A stretch of DNA of 17,697 bases from Kiloniellales bacterium (GTDB lineage Bacteria; Pseudomonadota; Alphaproteobacteria; Kiloniellales; JAKSBE01). The stretch lies in the NCBI GenBank assembly GCA_030067055.1, contig JASJAL010000005.1:1-17697 (forward strand), read 5' to 3'. Below, one piece after another: positions 7,162 to 14,767 of the stretch (positions within the stretch are counted from its first letter, which is position 1; each line of letters begins with the position of its first letter). The position numbers and the translations under genes are program-made. The notes beneath the pieces are model-generated. The model ran no database searches, was not told where the DNA came from, and was given only the letters and a program-made list of their open reading frames with translations.

Positions 7162-8438
7162 GCGCCTTTGCCCTCCGCCAGGATCTCCCGCGGGTCGAGG
7201 ATCCGCCCGGCGACCGCCGCCGCCGCCACGCTGTAGGGCGAGGCCAGGTAGACTTGCGACGAGGCCGCGCCCATGCGGCCCTTGAAGTTGCGCGCGGTCG
7301 AGGAGATGCAGATCACGTCCTCGCCCAGCCGCGCCTCGCCGTAGCCGGCGCAGATCCCGCAGGCGTTGGGCAGCAGCTTGGCCCCGGCCTCGACCAGGAT
7401 CCCCAGGCTGCCCTCGGCCGCGGCCGCCTCCTGATCGCGGTGCGATGCCGGCGCGACCAGCAGCTCGACTCCCGGTGCAACCTTGCGCCCGCGCACCACC
7501 TCGGCGGCCATGCGCAGGTCGTCCAGCTTGGCACCGGTGCAGGCGCCGATATAGGCGACCTGCGGGCGGATCTCCGCGAAGTCGGTGGCGGGCGCGGCCA
7601 GTGCCGGGCTGTGCGGCGCCGCGACCTGGGGCGCCAGCGCGCCCGCGTCGAAGGCGTGATGCTCCGCCACCGCCGCGCCACCGTCGCCCTGCCAGGCGCC
7701 GATCTCGCCCGGGTCCGCGCCGATACCCTCGAGATAGCTCGCCGTGACCGCGTCGGGCGCGATCAGCCCGGCCTGCCCGCCCAGCTCCGCAGCCATGTTG
7801 CACAAGGTCATGCGCTCTTGCATCGACAGCGCGGTCATGGCCTCGCCGGCGTACTCCACCGCCTGGTAGCGGCCGCCATCCATGCCCAGGCGGGTGCAGA
7901 GGAACAGCATGATGTCCTTGGCCACCACCCCCGGCGACAGGCGGCCGCGCCACTCGATGCGGATGGTCTCCGGCACCTTGAGCCAGATCTCGCCGGTCAC
8001 CAGCACACCCGCCATCTCGGTGGCGCCGATGCCGAACATGTAGCAGCCGAAGGCGCCGCCGGTCGGCGAGTGGCTGTCGCCGCCGACCACGAACATTCCG
8101 GGCCGCAGGTGGCCCTGCTGCGGCAGCACGACGTGGCAGATGCCCTCGCGGTCATGGAAGGCGCGGATGCCCTGTGCTGCGACCCAGTCCCGGGTCAGGT
8201 CCAGGATCTCGCGGCTGCCGGGGTCCTTGGCCGGCACGAAGTGGTCGGTGATCACCACGACCCTGTCCGGATCCCAGACCTTGACCCCCAGGCGCTCCAG
8301 GATCGGCTTGACCCGGCGCGGCCCGCCGGAGTCGTGCATCATCGCCAGGTCGACCCGGCAGGTGACGATCTCGCCGGGCGTGACCGACTCGCGTCCCGCG
8401 GCCTTGGCAATAATCTTCTCTGCCAGGGTCAGCGCCAT
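7158..8438 (-). CDS. Aconitase-family dehydratase large subunit (LeuC/homoaconitase/DmdA-like)
   Basis: A 426-residue [4Fe-4S] hydro-lyase, the length of archaeal-type LeuC, homoaconitase and dimethylmaleate hydratase large subunits. Three cluster cysteines are visible: C300 in YIGACTGAKLDDL and C360 and C363 in NACGICAGYG. Substrate and cluster regions VVGGDSHSPTGGAFG (117-131) and STARNFKGRMG (380-390) are intact. The family reversibly hydrates cis-2-alkene dicarboxylates such as isopropylmaleate, cis-aconitate, citraconate and dimethylmaleate. The gene starts 4 bp after livF and overlaps the small-subunit gene by 4 bp; no strong ribosome-binding site is seen, so it may depend on coupling to livF. 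The Liv-LeuCD-lyase-HyuAB context argues for a catabolic hydratase, not leucine biosynthesis. The exact substrate is unknown. Confidence 0.9.
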   Translation of the reverse strand: MALTLAEKIIAKAAGRESVTPGEIVTCRVDLAMMHDSGGPRRVKPILERLGVKVWDPDRVVVITDHFVPAKDPGSREILDLTRDWVAAQGIRAFHDREGICHVVLPQQGHLRPGMFVVGGDSHSPTGGAFGCYMFGIGATEMAGVLVTGEIWLKVPETIRIEWRGRLSPGVVAKDIMLFLCTRLGMDGGRYQAVEYAGEAMTALSMQERMTLCNMAAELGGQAGLIAPDAVTASYLEGIGADPGEIGAWQGDGGAAVAEHHAFDAGALAPQVAAPHSPALAAPATDFAEIRPQVAYIGACTGAKLDDLRMAAEVVRGRKVAPGVELLVAPASHRDQEAAAAEGSLGILVEAGAKLLPNACGICAGYGEARLGEDVICISSTARNFKGRMGAASSQVYLASPYSVAAAAVAGRILDPREILAEGKGA

Positions 8439-8442
8439 CGCG

Positions 8443-9166
<724 letters not shown>

Positions 9167-9174
<8 letters not shown>

Positions 9175-9913
9175 TTTGGGCCGCCTTGGCGCTCAGCCGT
9201 TGTGCCATGCCGGGGCCGAGGTAGGCCTCGATCACCTGTGGGTTCTCGGCGATCGCCTGCGGCGTGCCTTCGGCGATGATCGCGCCGTTGTTCAGCACGT
9301 AGGTCCGCTCGGACAGGGTCATCACCGCCTGCATCACGTGCTCGATCAGAAGGATGGTGACGCCGGAATCGCGGACCCGCCGGATCACCGGCAGGATCTG
9401 CGCGATCTCGCTCGGGTTCAGGCCGGCCATGACCTCGTCGAGCAGCAGCAGCCGGGGCTCGGTCGCCAGGGCGCGGGCGACCTCCAGCCGCTTGCGCCCG
9501 GCCACCGTGAGCGACCCGGCGGCCTGGTCCAGGGCTCCGGTCATGCCCAGCAGCTCGGCGACCTCCGCCGCCTTGGCCAGGGCCTGGGCGCGGCCGCGCA
9601 GACGGGTGTGGGCGCCGATGGCGATGTTCTCGCGCACCGAGAGGTTGGCGAAGGGCTGGACCAGCTGGAAGGTGCGCACCAGGCCGCGCTGGCAGATCCG
9701 GTGCGGCTTGAGGCCGGTCACGTCCTGGCCGTCGAAGACCACGCGGCCCTCGTCGGGCTTCAGGAAGCCGGAGATCAGCGCGAAGAGCGTCGTCTTGCCG
9801 GCGCCGTTGGGCCCGATCAGCGAGACGATCTCGCCGGCCTCGATCCTCAGGCTGGCGGCGTCGACCGCAGTCAGTCCGCCGAAGCGCCGGGTCAGCGCCT
9901 GCGCCTCAAGCAT
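9167..9913 (-). CDS. livG: HAAT-family ABC transporter ATP-binding protein LivG-like
   Basis: A 248-residue ATPase with Walker A GPNGAGKT (34-41), LivG-type Q-loop region LVRTFQLVQPFANLSVREN (78-96), Walker B LLLLDEVMAGL (155-165) and H-loop LLIEHVM. The signature is the degenerate form LTVAGRKRLEVARAL (135-149) rather than LSGGQ. Divergent signature segments are common among LivG subunits, so this is not a sign of inactivity. The ribosome-binding site is good (GGAGG, 5 bases before ATG). The start overlaps livM by 8 bp and the end overlaps the longer livF start by 8 bp. The substrate follows from the binding protein and is unknown. Confidence 0.94.
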
Positions 9914-10940
9914 GCTGGCCTCCGGATCGCGGCAAGGCTCGCGTCAGCCGCCGCCAGGTCAGCTCCAGCAGCCCGACCAGGCCGCGTGGCAGGAAGCCCA
10001 GAACCAGCACGAGGATCACGCCGAAGAGGATCAGATCGAGGCCGGGGCGCTCCTCCCAGAGCAGCCCGATGGATTCCTTGGCCAGCTCGCCGATGCCGTG
10101 GATGAAGGCGGCACCGATCAGCGGCCCGAAGACGCTGCCCAGGCCGCCGATGATCGCCGCGAAGAGGGCCTCGACCGACTTGCCCGGGCCGTAGGCGATC
10201 CCCGGGTCGACGAAGAGGAACTTCTGTACGTAGTACACCCCGGCCAGGGAGGTGATCGCGGCCGAGAGGCAGATCGCCTTCATCTTGACCAGGAAGGCGT
10301 CGACCCCCAAGGCCTCGGCCGCATCCTCGTTCTCCCGGACGGCGACCAGCTGGGCGCCGAAGCGGCTGCGCGCCATCCACCAGGTGGCGAGGCAGGCCAG
10401 CAACAGGATCACTAGGATCGTGTAGTAGTAGCCGTTCGCGCGCAGGAAGGGGTCGGCGAAGTTGAACTGGAAGCTGGCCAGCGCCTGGGTCGGATCCTGG
10501 TTGAGGGTCAGCTGCACGCCGCGCCCGCCCTCGGTCAGGCCGATCAGCGAACGCGACAATACGTGAAAGGCCTCGGCGAAGGCGAGGGTGATCAGCGCGA
10601 AGTAGGAACCGCGCAGGCCGTAGCGGAAGCTCAGGTAGCCGACGAAGGCGCCGACCAGGACCGCCCCGGCGACGGCAAACCAGAGGGTCAGCCAGGGGCT
10701 CCAGCCGAAGCGGAACTGCAGCAGGGCCTGGATGTAGGCGCCGGTGCCGAAGAACAGCGCATGGCCGAAGGAGTACTGGCCGCCGTAGCCGCCGAGGACG
10801 TTCCAGCCCTGGCCCAGCACCGCCGCGAAGAGCGTCATTTCCAGGAAGTCGATCCAGCGCCCGGAGCTGATGAAGAGCGGCGCCACGGCCAGGATGCCGA
10901 AAACGGCCAGCCAGGGAATCCAGGCGCGCCCTTCGGTCAT
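9906..10940 (-). CDS. livM: HAAT-family ABC transporter permease LivM-like
   Basis: A 344-residue polytopic membrane protein with many hydrophobic helices, starting MTEGRAWIPWLAVFGILAV. LivM hallmarks are the GGYGGQYSFGHALFFGTGAY segment (about 50-70), LITLAFAEAFHVL, and the cytoplasmic loop with RENEDAAEALGVD, where the ATPase docks, followed by the conserved late region YGPGKSVEALFAAIIGGLGS. It forms the inner-membrane channel with LivH. It overlaps livH by 4 bp and livG by 8 bp and has AGAGG 5 bases before its ATG. Confidence 0.94.
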   Translation of the reverse strand: MTEGRAWIPWLAVFGILAVAPLFISSGRWIDFLEMTLFAAVLGQGWNVLGGYGGQYSFGHALFFGTGAYIQALLQFRFGWSPWLTLWFAVAGAVLVGAFVGYLSFRYGLRGSYFALITLAFAEAFHVLSRSLIGLTEGGRGVQLTLNQDPTQALASFQFNFADPFLRANGYYYTILVILLLACLATWWMARSRFGAQLVAVRENEDAAEALGVDAFLVKMKAICLSAAITSLAGVYYVQKFLFVDPGIAYGPGKSVEALFAAIIGGLGSVFGPLIGAAFIHGIGELAKESIGLLWEERPGLDLILFGVILVLVLGFLPRGLVGLLELTWRRLTRALPRSGGQHA

Positions 10941-11839
10941 CGCAGCCTCTCGCCGAACAGCCCGGTCGGGCGGAACAGCAGGATCAGGATGAAGATCACC
11001 GAGATCGTGATCAGGCCCAGGCTCTCGCCCAGATAGAGCCGGCCCAGCTGTTCGGTGATGCCGATGATGAAGCCGCCGACCAGTGCGCCGACGAAGCTGC
11101 CCATGCCGCCCAGGACCACCACGGTGAAGGCGATCAGGACGAAGAGATAACCGAACTGCGGCGACACCGCGTAGGTCGGCGCCAGCAGCACCGCGGCCAC
11201 GGCGACGCAGGCCGTGCCGATGCCGAAGCTGATCGCGAAGATGTGCTCGACGTCGATGCCGACCAGGCGGGCGCCCTGACGCTCCTTGGCGACCGCGCGG
11301 ATCGCCTTGCCGGTGTCGCTGCGGCTCATGAAGATCCAGAGCAGCAGAGTGACCAGCAGCGATCCGCAGAGGGCGGCGAGCTCCGGATAGACGGCGTAGG
11401 TCACGCCCAGGTCCAGGCCGTCCAGGTCGTAGGGCACCTGGACCAGGCGCTCGTCGGCGGAAAAGGCGAAGAGCGCCGCGTTGTCCAGGATGATCGCGAG
11501 GCCCAGGGTGACAAGCAGGATGATCTCGTCGCGGCCGTGGCTAAGCTTGCCGATCACGCCGCGCTGCAGGCCATAGCCGAAGAAAAAGCCCCCCGGCACG
11601 ACGATCAGCAGGGTGAGGTAGGGATCCAGGCCCAGGCCCCACCAAAGGAAATAGACCGCGTACATCGCCAGCATCAGCAGGCTGCCGTGGGCGAAGTTGA
11701 TGATGTGCAGCACGCCGTAGATCAGGGTCAGGCCGAGCGCGACCAGCGCATAGACCGAGCCCAGGAAGACCCCGCTGATCGCCGACCCCAGGACGGTCTC
11801 CCAGCCGTAGCCGGGCAAGGTGATGCCGAAGACGTCCAT
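10937..11839 (-). CDS. livH: HAAT-family ABC transporter permease LivH-like
   Basis: A 300-residue polytopic membrane protein of typical LivH length. The diagnostic N-terminal part reads SGVFLGSVYALVALGLTLIY followed by GVLHIINFAHGSLLML. The EAA-like loop carries AVAKERQGARLVGIDVEHIF, and the late part has VVVLGGMGSFVGALVGGFIIG. It pairs with LivM. It begins after a 140-bp non-coding gap from the binding-protein gene, the widest gap in the operon, with only GAGG immediately before ATG as a weak ribosome-binding site. This spacing is common where the binding protein must be made in excess over the membrane parts. Confidence 0.94.
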   Translation of the reverse strand: MDVFGITLPGYGWETVLGSAISGVFLGSVYALVALGLTLIYGVLHIINFAHGSLLMLAMYAVYFLWWGLGLDPYLTLLIVVPGGFFFGYGLQRGVIGKLSHGRDEIILLVTLGLAIILDNAALFAFSADERLVQVPYDLDGLDLGVTYAVYPELAALCGSLLVTLLLWIFMSRSDTGKAIRAVAKERQGARLVGIDVEHIFAISFGIGTACVAVAAVLLAPTYAVSPQFGYLFVLIAFTVVVLGGMGSFVGALVGGFIIGITEQLGRLYLGESLGLITISVIFILILLFRPTGLFGERLR

Positions 11840-11922
11840 GCCTCAACTCGCTTCGCGGCGCGCGCTGGCCTCAGCGTCGGTGCCGGCCCTCATGCCTGGA
11901 CAAGGCACGAGGACGGGCCCCA

Positions 11923-11956
11923 GGTGTGCGGCATGCTTTGGCCGCCTGTCCACACC
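11923..11956 (-). promoter_or_regulatory. Intercistronic hairpin between binding-protein and livH genes
   Basis: The 140-bp gap (11840-11979) has no credible gene. It holds an inverted repeat with outer arms GGTGTG (11923-11928) and CACACC (11951-11956), and an inner stem GCGGC (11928-11932) with GCCGC (11941-11945) closing an 8-base loop; base 11928 is shared between the two possible stems. No T-run follows on the minus strand, so it is not a standard intrinsic terminator. It may act as a 3' stabiliser of the binding-protein part of the mRNA or as partial attenuation. The role is inferred; only the base-pairing potential is seen. Confidence 0.4.
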
Positions 11957-11979
11957 GGCATCCGTCGCTCCGCTCGGCC

Positions 11980-13215
11980 TCAGGCCGGGCGCGGGAAAAC
12001 GGCGTCCTTGGTCTTGTGGTCCGCCGGCGAGACCACCTCGATCTCTTCGCCCTGGACCTGCATGACCAGGGGCCGGGCCCCTTCGTTCTGGCCCTTGACC
12101 ATCTTGGTCGGTCCGTAGGGCATGAAGTGGCCGGACCAGGTGCTGGCGGCCAGGGCCTCGGTGATCTTGTCGCGCTCGGTTGAACCGGCGCGCTCGATGG
12201 CGTCGGCGACGAAGCGCACGGCGGTGTAGGCCAGGAAGACCTCGTAGGAATAGGTCTTGCCCGCCGCCTCGGTCTTGCTGCGCAGCGCCAGCGCGGCCTC
12301 GTTGCGCGGGTCGAACCAGTGGTTGCAGTCCAGCACGTACTGGGCCGCCTCGGGGAACTCGTTGAGGAAGCGGTACTGCGAGGACGCGCCGCCCAGCACC
12401 GAGTAGATCGCCTTGGGCGCGATCCGCTGGCGCTGCAAGGTGCGCAGGAAGAGGACCCCCTCGTTGTAGTAGTGCGACGGGATCACCAGGTCCGGCTGGA
12501 TCTCCTTGATCTTCAGCGCGATGTTGCGGAAATCCTTGTTCGGCGTCGGATGCGGCAGGATCTCCTTGACCTCGAAGCCGGCCGGCTCCAGCCCGTCCTT
12601 CATCAGGCCGGCCATGAAGCTGCCGAAGGGCGTGGTGTTCTCGTGCACGATGACCACCGACTTGGCCGGCTTGCCGGCGGCCTCGTTGATCTTGATCAGG
12701 CTGTCGATGCCGGTCTTGGTGATGACCCCGAAGCCCGGGCCGAAGCGGAAGGTGTTGGCCAGGTCGCGCCCGACGATCTTGTCGTTCACGCCGACGTCGA
12801 CGGCGTGGGGGATGCCGTACTTGGCCGCCGCCTGGGTGGTGGCCAGGCTGATGCCCGAGGAGAAGGCGCCGACGATGGCCGAGACGCCGGCCTCGTTGGC
12901 CTTCTCGACCTCCGCGGCGCCGACCTCGGCCTTGGACTGGGCGTCGCCCAGCACGGCCTCCAGCTTGGCGCCGCCCAGCGACTTGATACCGCCCTCGGCG
13001 TTGATCTCCTCGATCGCGGTCACTGCGCCGAAGCGGCACTGGGTGCCGGAGAACTGCAGGAAGCCGGTCACCGGATGGATTAGGCCCATCTTGACGGCCG
13101 CCGGCTGGGCGCGCAGCACGGCGGGAAAACCGAGCGCCAGTGCGGCGGCACCCGCGGCCGTTCCGGCGGCGAAGCTGCGCCGGCTGAGTTTCGGATTCTC
13201 TGGCTTCTTGGTCAT
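11980..13215 (-). CDS. ABC transporter substrate-binding protein (LivK-like, Tat-exported)
   Basis: A 411-residue periplasmic type-1 binding protein of the Leu/Ile/Val family (peripla_BP_6). The N-terminus is a twin-arginine signal: SRRSFAAG (11-18), a hydrophobic stretch rich in Ala/Gly/Leu (19-32), and a likely cleavage after LRA (36), before QPAAVKMG. Mature features are GLIHPVTGFLQFSGTQ at the start, INAEGGIKSLGG, AVDVGVNDKIVGRDL, and FRNIALKIKEIQPDLVIPSHYYN in lobe 2. The ribosome-binding site is clear (GGGAG 6-7 bases before ATG). It lies between the GntR gene and livHMGF, so it should capture the solute that induces and feeds the operon. Tat export implies folding in the cytoplasm before translocation. 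The ligand cannot be predicted from sequence alone. Confidence 0.93.
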   Translation of the reverse strand: MTKKPENPKLSRRSFAAGTAAGAAALALGFPAVLRAQPAAVKMGLIHPVTGFLQFSGTQCRFGAVTAIEEINAEGGIKSLGGAKLEAVLGDAQSKAEVGAAEVEKANEAGVSAIVGAFSSGISLATTQAAAKYGIPHAVDVGVNDKIVGRDLANTFRFGPGFGVITKTGIDSLIKINEAAGKPAKSVVIVHENTTPFGSFMAGLMKDGLEPAGFEVKEILPHPTPNKDFRNIALKIKEIQPDLVIPSHYYNEGVLFLRTLQRQRIAPKAIYSVLGGASSQYRFLNEFPEAAQYVLDCNHWFDPRNEAALALRSKTEAAGKTYSYEVFLAYTAVRFVADAIERAGSTERDKITEALAASTWSGHFMPYGPTKMVKGQNEGARPLVMQVQGEEIEVVSPADHKTKDAVFPRPA

Positions 13216-13241
13216 TCTGCTTCTCCCTGTTTCTCGACTTC

Positions 13242-13257
13242 GCCGCGGCGGCGCGGC
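13242..13257 (-). promoter_or_regulatory. GC hairpin in regulator-to-binding-protein gap
   Basis: The 55-bp gap 13216-13270 contains a perfect 6-bp inverted repeat, GCCGCG (13242-13247) and CGCGGC (13252-13257), around a 4-base loop. It lies just upstream of the binding-protein ribosome-binding site (GGGAG). There is no T-run on the minus strand. It could tune how much transcript or translation passes from the regulator gene into the transporter genes. A separate promoter in so short a gap is not evident. Weak evidence. Confidence 0.3.
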
Positions 13258-13270
13258 TTCGCCATCCGTC

Positions 13271-14074
13271 TCAGGCGGCCGGCGACCATCGCGTCTCGCT
13301 TTCGGACTGAACCCGCGACAACACCATGCGGTACTGGTAGCGCTCCGGCGGGTAGAGCGCGGTCAGGTGCTCGACCGGGCGCTCGGCCTGATCGGCCACG
13401 ATTCGGGTCACCTGCAGCAGCGGCGCCCCGATCTCGACCTCCAGCAGCGGCGCCACGGTGGTATCGGCCAGCGTCGCCGTGATCGTCTGCTCGGCGCTGC
13501 CGATCTTGACCCCGCAGCGCTCCAGCAGGCCCAGCAGCGGCGTGCTCGCCAGGTCGTTCTGGTCGTAGGAGCGGCCGATCGCCTCCGGCACGTGGGTGGT
13601 CAGGTAGGACAGCGGCCGGCCTTCCAGGCTGCGCACCCGCACCGCCCGCTGCACCGGCGCCCCGGCCTCGCAGGCCAGCGCCCGGGCGATCTCCACCGAG
13701 GCCGCGACGTAGCCGAAGCCAAGCAGCCGGACCTCGGTCTGGAGGCCCATCATCAGGAGGTTCTCCAGCAGGCCCTCGACCGAGGAGCGAACCGGCGGCG
13801 TGGCCGGCTGGAAGCTGACCCAGGTGCCGCGGCCGCGCTGGCGGATCACCAGGCCGGCACTGGCCAGCTCGTTCAACGCCCGCTTGGCGGTGATTCGCGA
13901 GACGTTGTAGTCGCGCGACAGCTCCTGCTCGCTGGGCAGGATCTCGCCGAAGCGGTAGGCGCCGTCGCTGATCTTCTGGCGCAGGATCAGATAGATCTGG
14001 TGATAGAGCGGCGCCCGCAGCCTGCGGTCGACCGCCGTGGTCTCGGGGAAGACGACGGATTGGCCCTGGTCCAT
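13271..14074 (-). CDS. GntR-family transcriptional regulator, HutC/UTRA subfamily
   Basis: A 267-residue regulator. The N-terminal winged helix spans about residues 21-88: APLYHQIYLILRQKI, the recognition region LPSEQELSRDYNVSR (46-60) with ITAKRALNELASAGL, and the wing RQRGRGTWVS (78-87). The rest (about 95-250) is a UTRA ligand-binding domain, with VRSLEGRPLSYLTTHVP (147-163) and the PVEHLTALYPPERYQYRM end (233-250). UTRA domains bind small ligands, often pathway substrates or intermediates. It is first in the minus-strand operon and divergent from the tautomerase-fusion gene, which suggests local control of both directions and autoregulation through the palindrome at 14134-14159. The ribosome-binding site is weak (GGGA); no earlier in-frame ATG was found. 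Confidence 0.94.
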   Translation of the reverse strand: MDQGQSVVFPETTAVDRRLRAPLYHQIYLILRQKISDGAYRFGEILPSEQELSRDYNVSRITAKRALNELASAGLVIRQRGRGTWVSFQPATPPVRSSVEGLLENLLMMGLQTEVRLLGFGYVAASVEIARALACEAGAPVQRAVRVRSLEGRPLSYLTTHVPEAIGRSYDQNDLASTPLLGLLERCGVKIGSAEQTITATLADTTVAPLLEVEIGAPLLQVTRIVADQAERPVEHLTALYPPERYQYRMVLSRVQSESETRWSPAA

Positions 14075-14133
14075 GGGGCAGCCGGTCCCTGTTCGCTTTG
14101 GGCGGGCGCCGTCTTTCGCGGGCCTCGCCGAAT

Positions 14134-14159
14134 CAAATGATATATTGATATGACATTTG
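14134..14159. promoter_or_regulatory. 26-bp AT-rich interrupted palindrome, candidate GntR operator
   Basis: Outer arms CAAATG (14134-14139) and CATTTG (14154-14159) are perfect inverted repeats. Inside them, ATAT (14142-14145) and ATAT (14148-14151) are also symmetric about the same centre (14146/14147). Twenty of 26 positions are symmetric. The site also contains a direct repeat TGATAT (14138-14143 and 14146-14151). It is an AT island in very GC-rich DNA and sits about 60 bp before the regulator ATG and 41 bp before the fusion-gene ATG. Two-fold symmetry suits a dimeric GntR protein, and the A/T stretch could hold both promoters: TATATT (14141-14146) resembles a -10 box, but no convincing -35 partner was seen. 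The function is inferred. Confidence 0.6.
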
Positions 14160-14190
14160 CGATCTGACCAGACCCGAAATCGCAGGATCA

Positions 14191-14200
14191 GGAGGCGGCC
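14191..14200 (+). promoter_or_regulatory. Ribosome-binding site of the tautomerase-fusion gene
   Basis: GGAGG at 14191-14195 stands five bases before the ATG at 14201. It fixes the start so that the encoded protein begins Met-Pro, the form needed for an N-terminal catalytic proline after Met removal. Confidence 0.7.
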
Positions 14201-14767
14201 ATGCCGGTGGTGAAGGTGACCTTGATCGAAGGCTACGACGAGGCGACGCGGCGGCGTCTCGGCGAAAACCTGACCGACGCCGTCCGGGCGACCATCGCCG
14301 CCCCCCTCGACGGCGTCACCGTGGTCCTCGAGGAGGTGTCGCCCGGCAACTACCTGCGCGGCCGCGCGCCGCGCCGGCCGGGAGCGCCGCTGCCCGACCC
14401 GGCTGAGACGGTGCGCGACTTTCTGGCCGCCATGGAGGCCCGCGACCTCGACCGCGCCCGCGGCTTTCTCACCGAAGGCTTCGAGATGACCTTCCCCGGC
14501 GAAGCCCGCTTCACCCGGCTCGAGGATCTGGTCGCCTGGGCCAAGGACCGCTACCGCTCCGTGACCAAGACCATCGAGGCCATCGAAACCCTGCCGTCGG
14601 CGGACGGCGTCACGGTCTACTGCCGCGGCCGCCTGGCCGGCGCCTGGCCCGACGGCAGCCCCTTCGACGGCATCCGCTTCATCGACCGCTTCGAGCTCGC
14701 CGCCGGCAAGCTCACCCGCCAGGAGGTCTGGAACGACCTCGCGGAGGTGGGCGCCCGCCCTCAGTGA
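14201..14767 (+). CDS. Tautomerase (4-OT-like)-SnoaL/NTF2-like fusion protein
   Basis: A 188-residue protein in two parts. Residues 1-55 match the 4-oxalocrotonate-tautomerase fold: MPVVKVTLIEGYDEATRRRL with Pro2 as potential N-terminal catalytic base, a single helix with DAVRATIAAP, and GVTVVLEEVSPGNYLRGR (38-55). After a Pro/Arg-rich linker (56-67), residues 68-182 look like a SnoaL/NTF2 cone domain: ETVRDFLAAMEARDLDRARGF, FEMTFPGEARFTRLEDL, then strands VTVYCRGRLAGAWPDG and IRFIDRFELAAGKLTRQEVW. SnoaL-like domains often act as cyclases, isomerases or hydratases. The gene is divergent from the operon and shares its regulatory gap, so it may shift a double bond in a pathway intermediate. It ends in a 7-bp convergent overlap with the MFS gene. 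Both domain calls are from pattern recognition. Confidence 0.85.
   Translation: MPVVKVTLIEGYDEATRRRLGENLTDAVRATIAAPLDGVTVVLEEVSPGNYLRGRAPRRPGAPLPDPAETVRDFLAAMEARDLDRARGFLTEGFEMTFPGEARFTRLEDLVAWAKDRYRSVTKTIEAIETLPSADGVTVYCRGRLAGAWPDGSPFDGIRFIDRFELAAGKLTRQEVWNDLAEVGARPQ

Noticed and set aside
7162..7953. N-terminal extension of the LeuD-like frame up to 7953
   Set aside because: This part overlaps the LeuC-like gene's coding sequence out of frame and has no family similarity; the LeuD-like protein starts naturally at 7161.
6649..8438. Genuine leuC/leuD of leucine biosynthesis
   Set aside because: The neighbours are uptake, hydantoinase and lyase genes, with no leuA or leuB in view. The short-form subunits fit hydratases of the DmdAB/homoaconitase class equally well, so no leu symbols were given.
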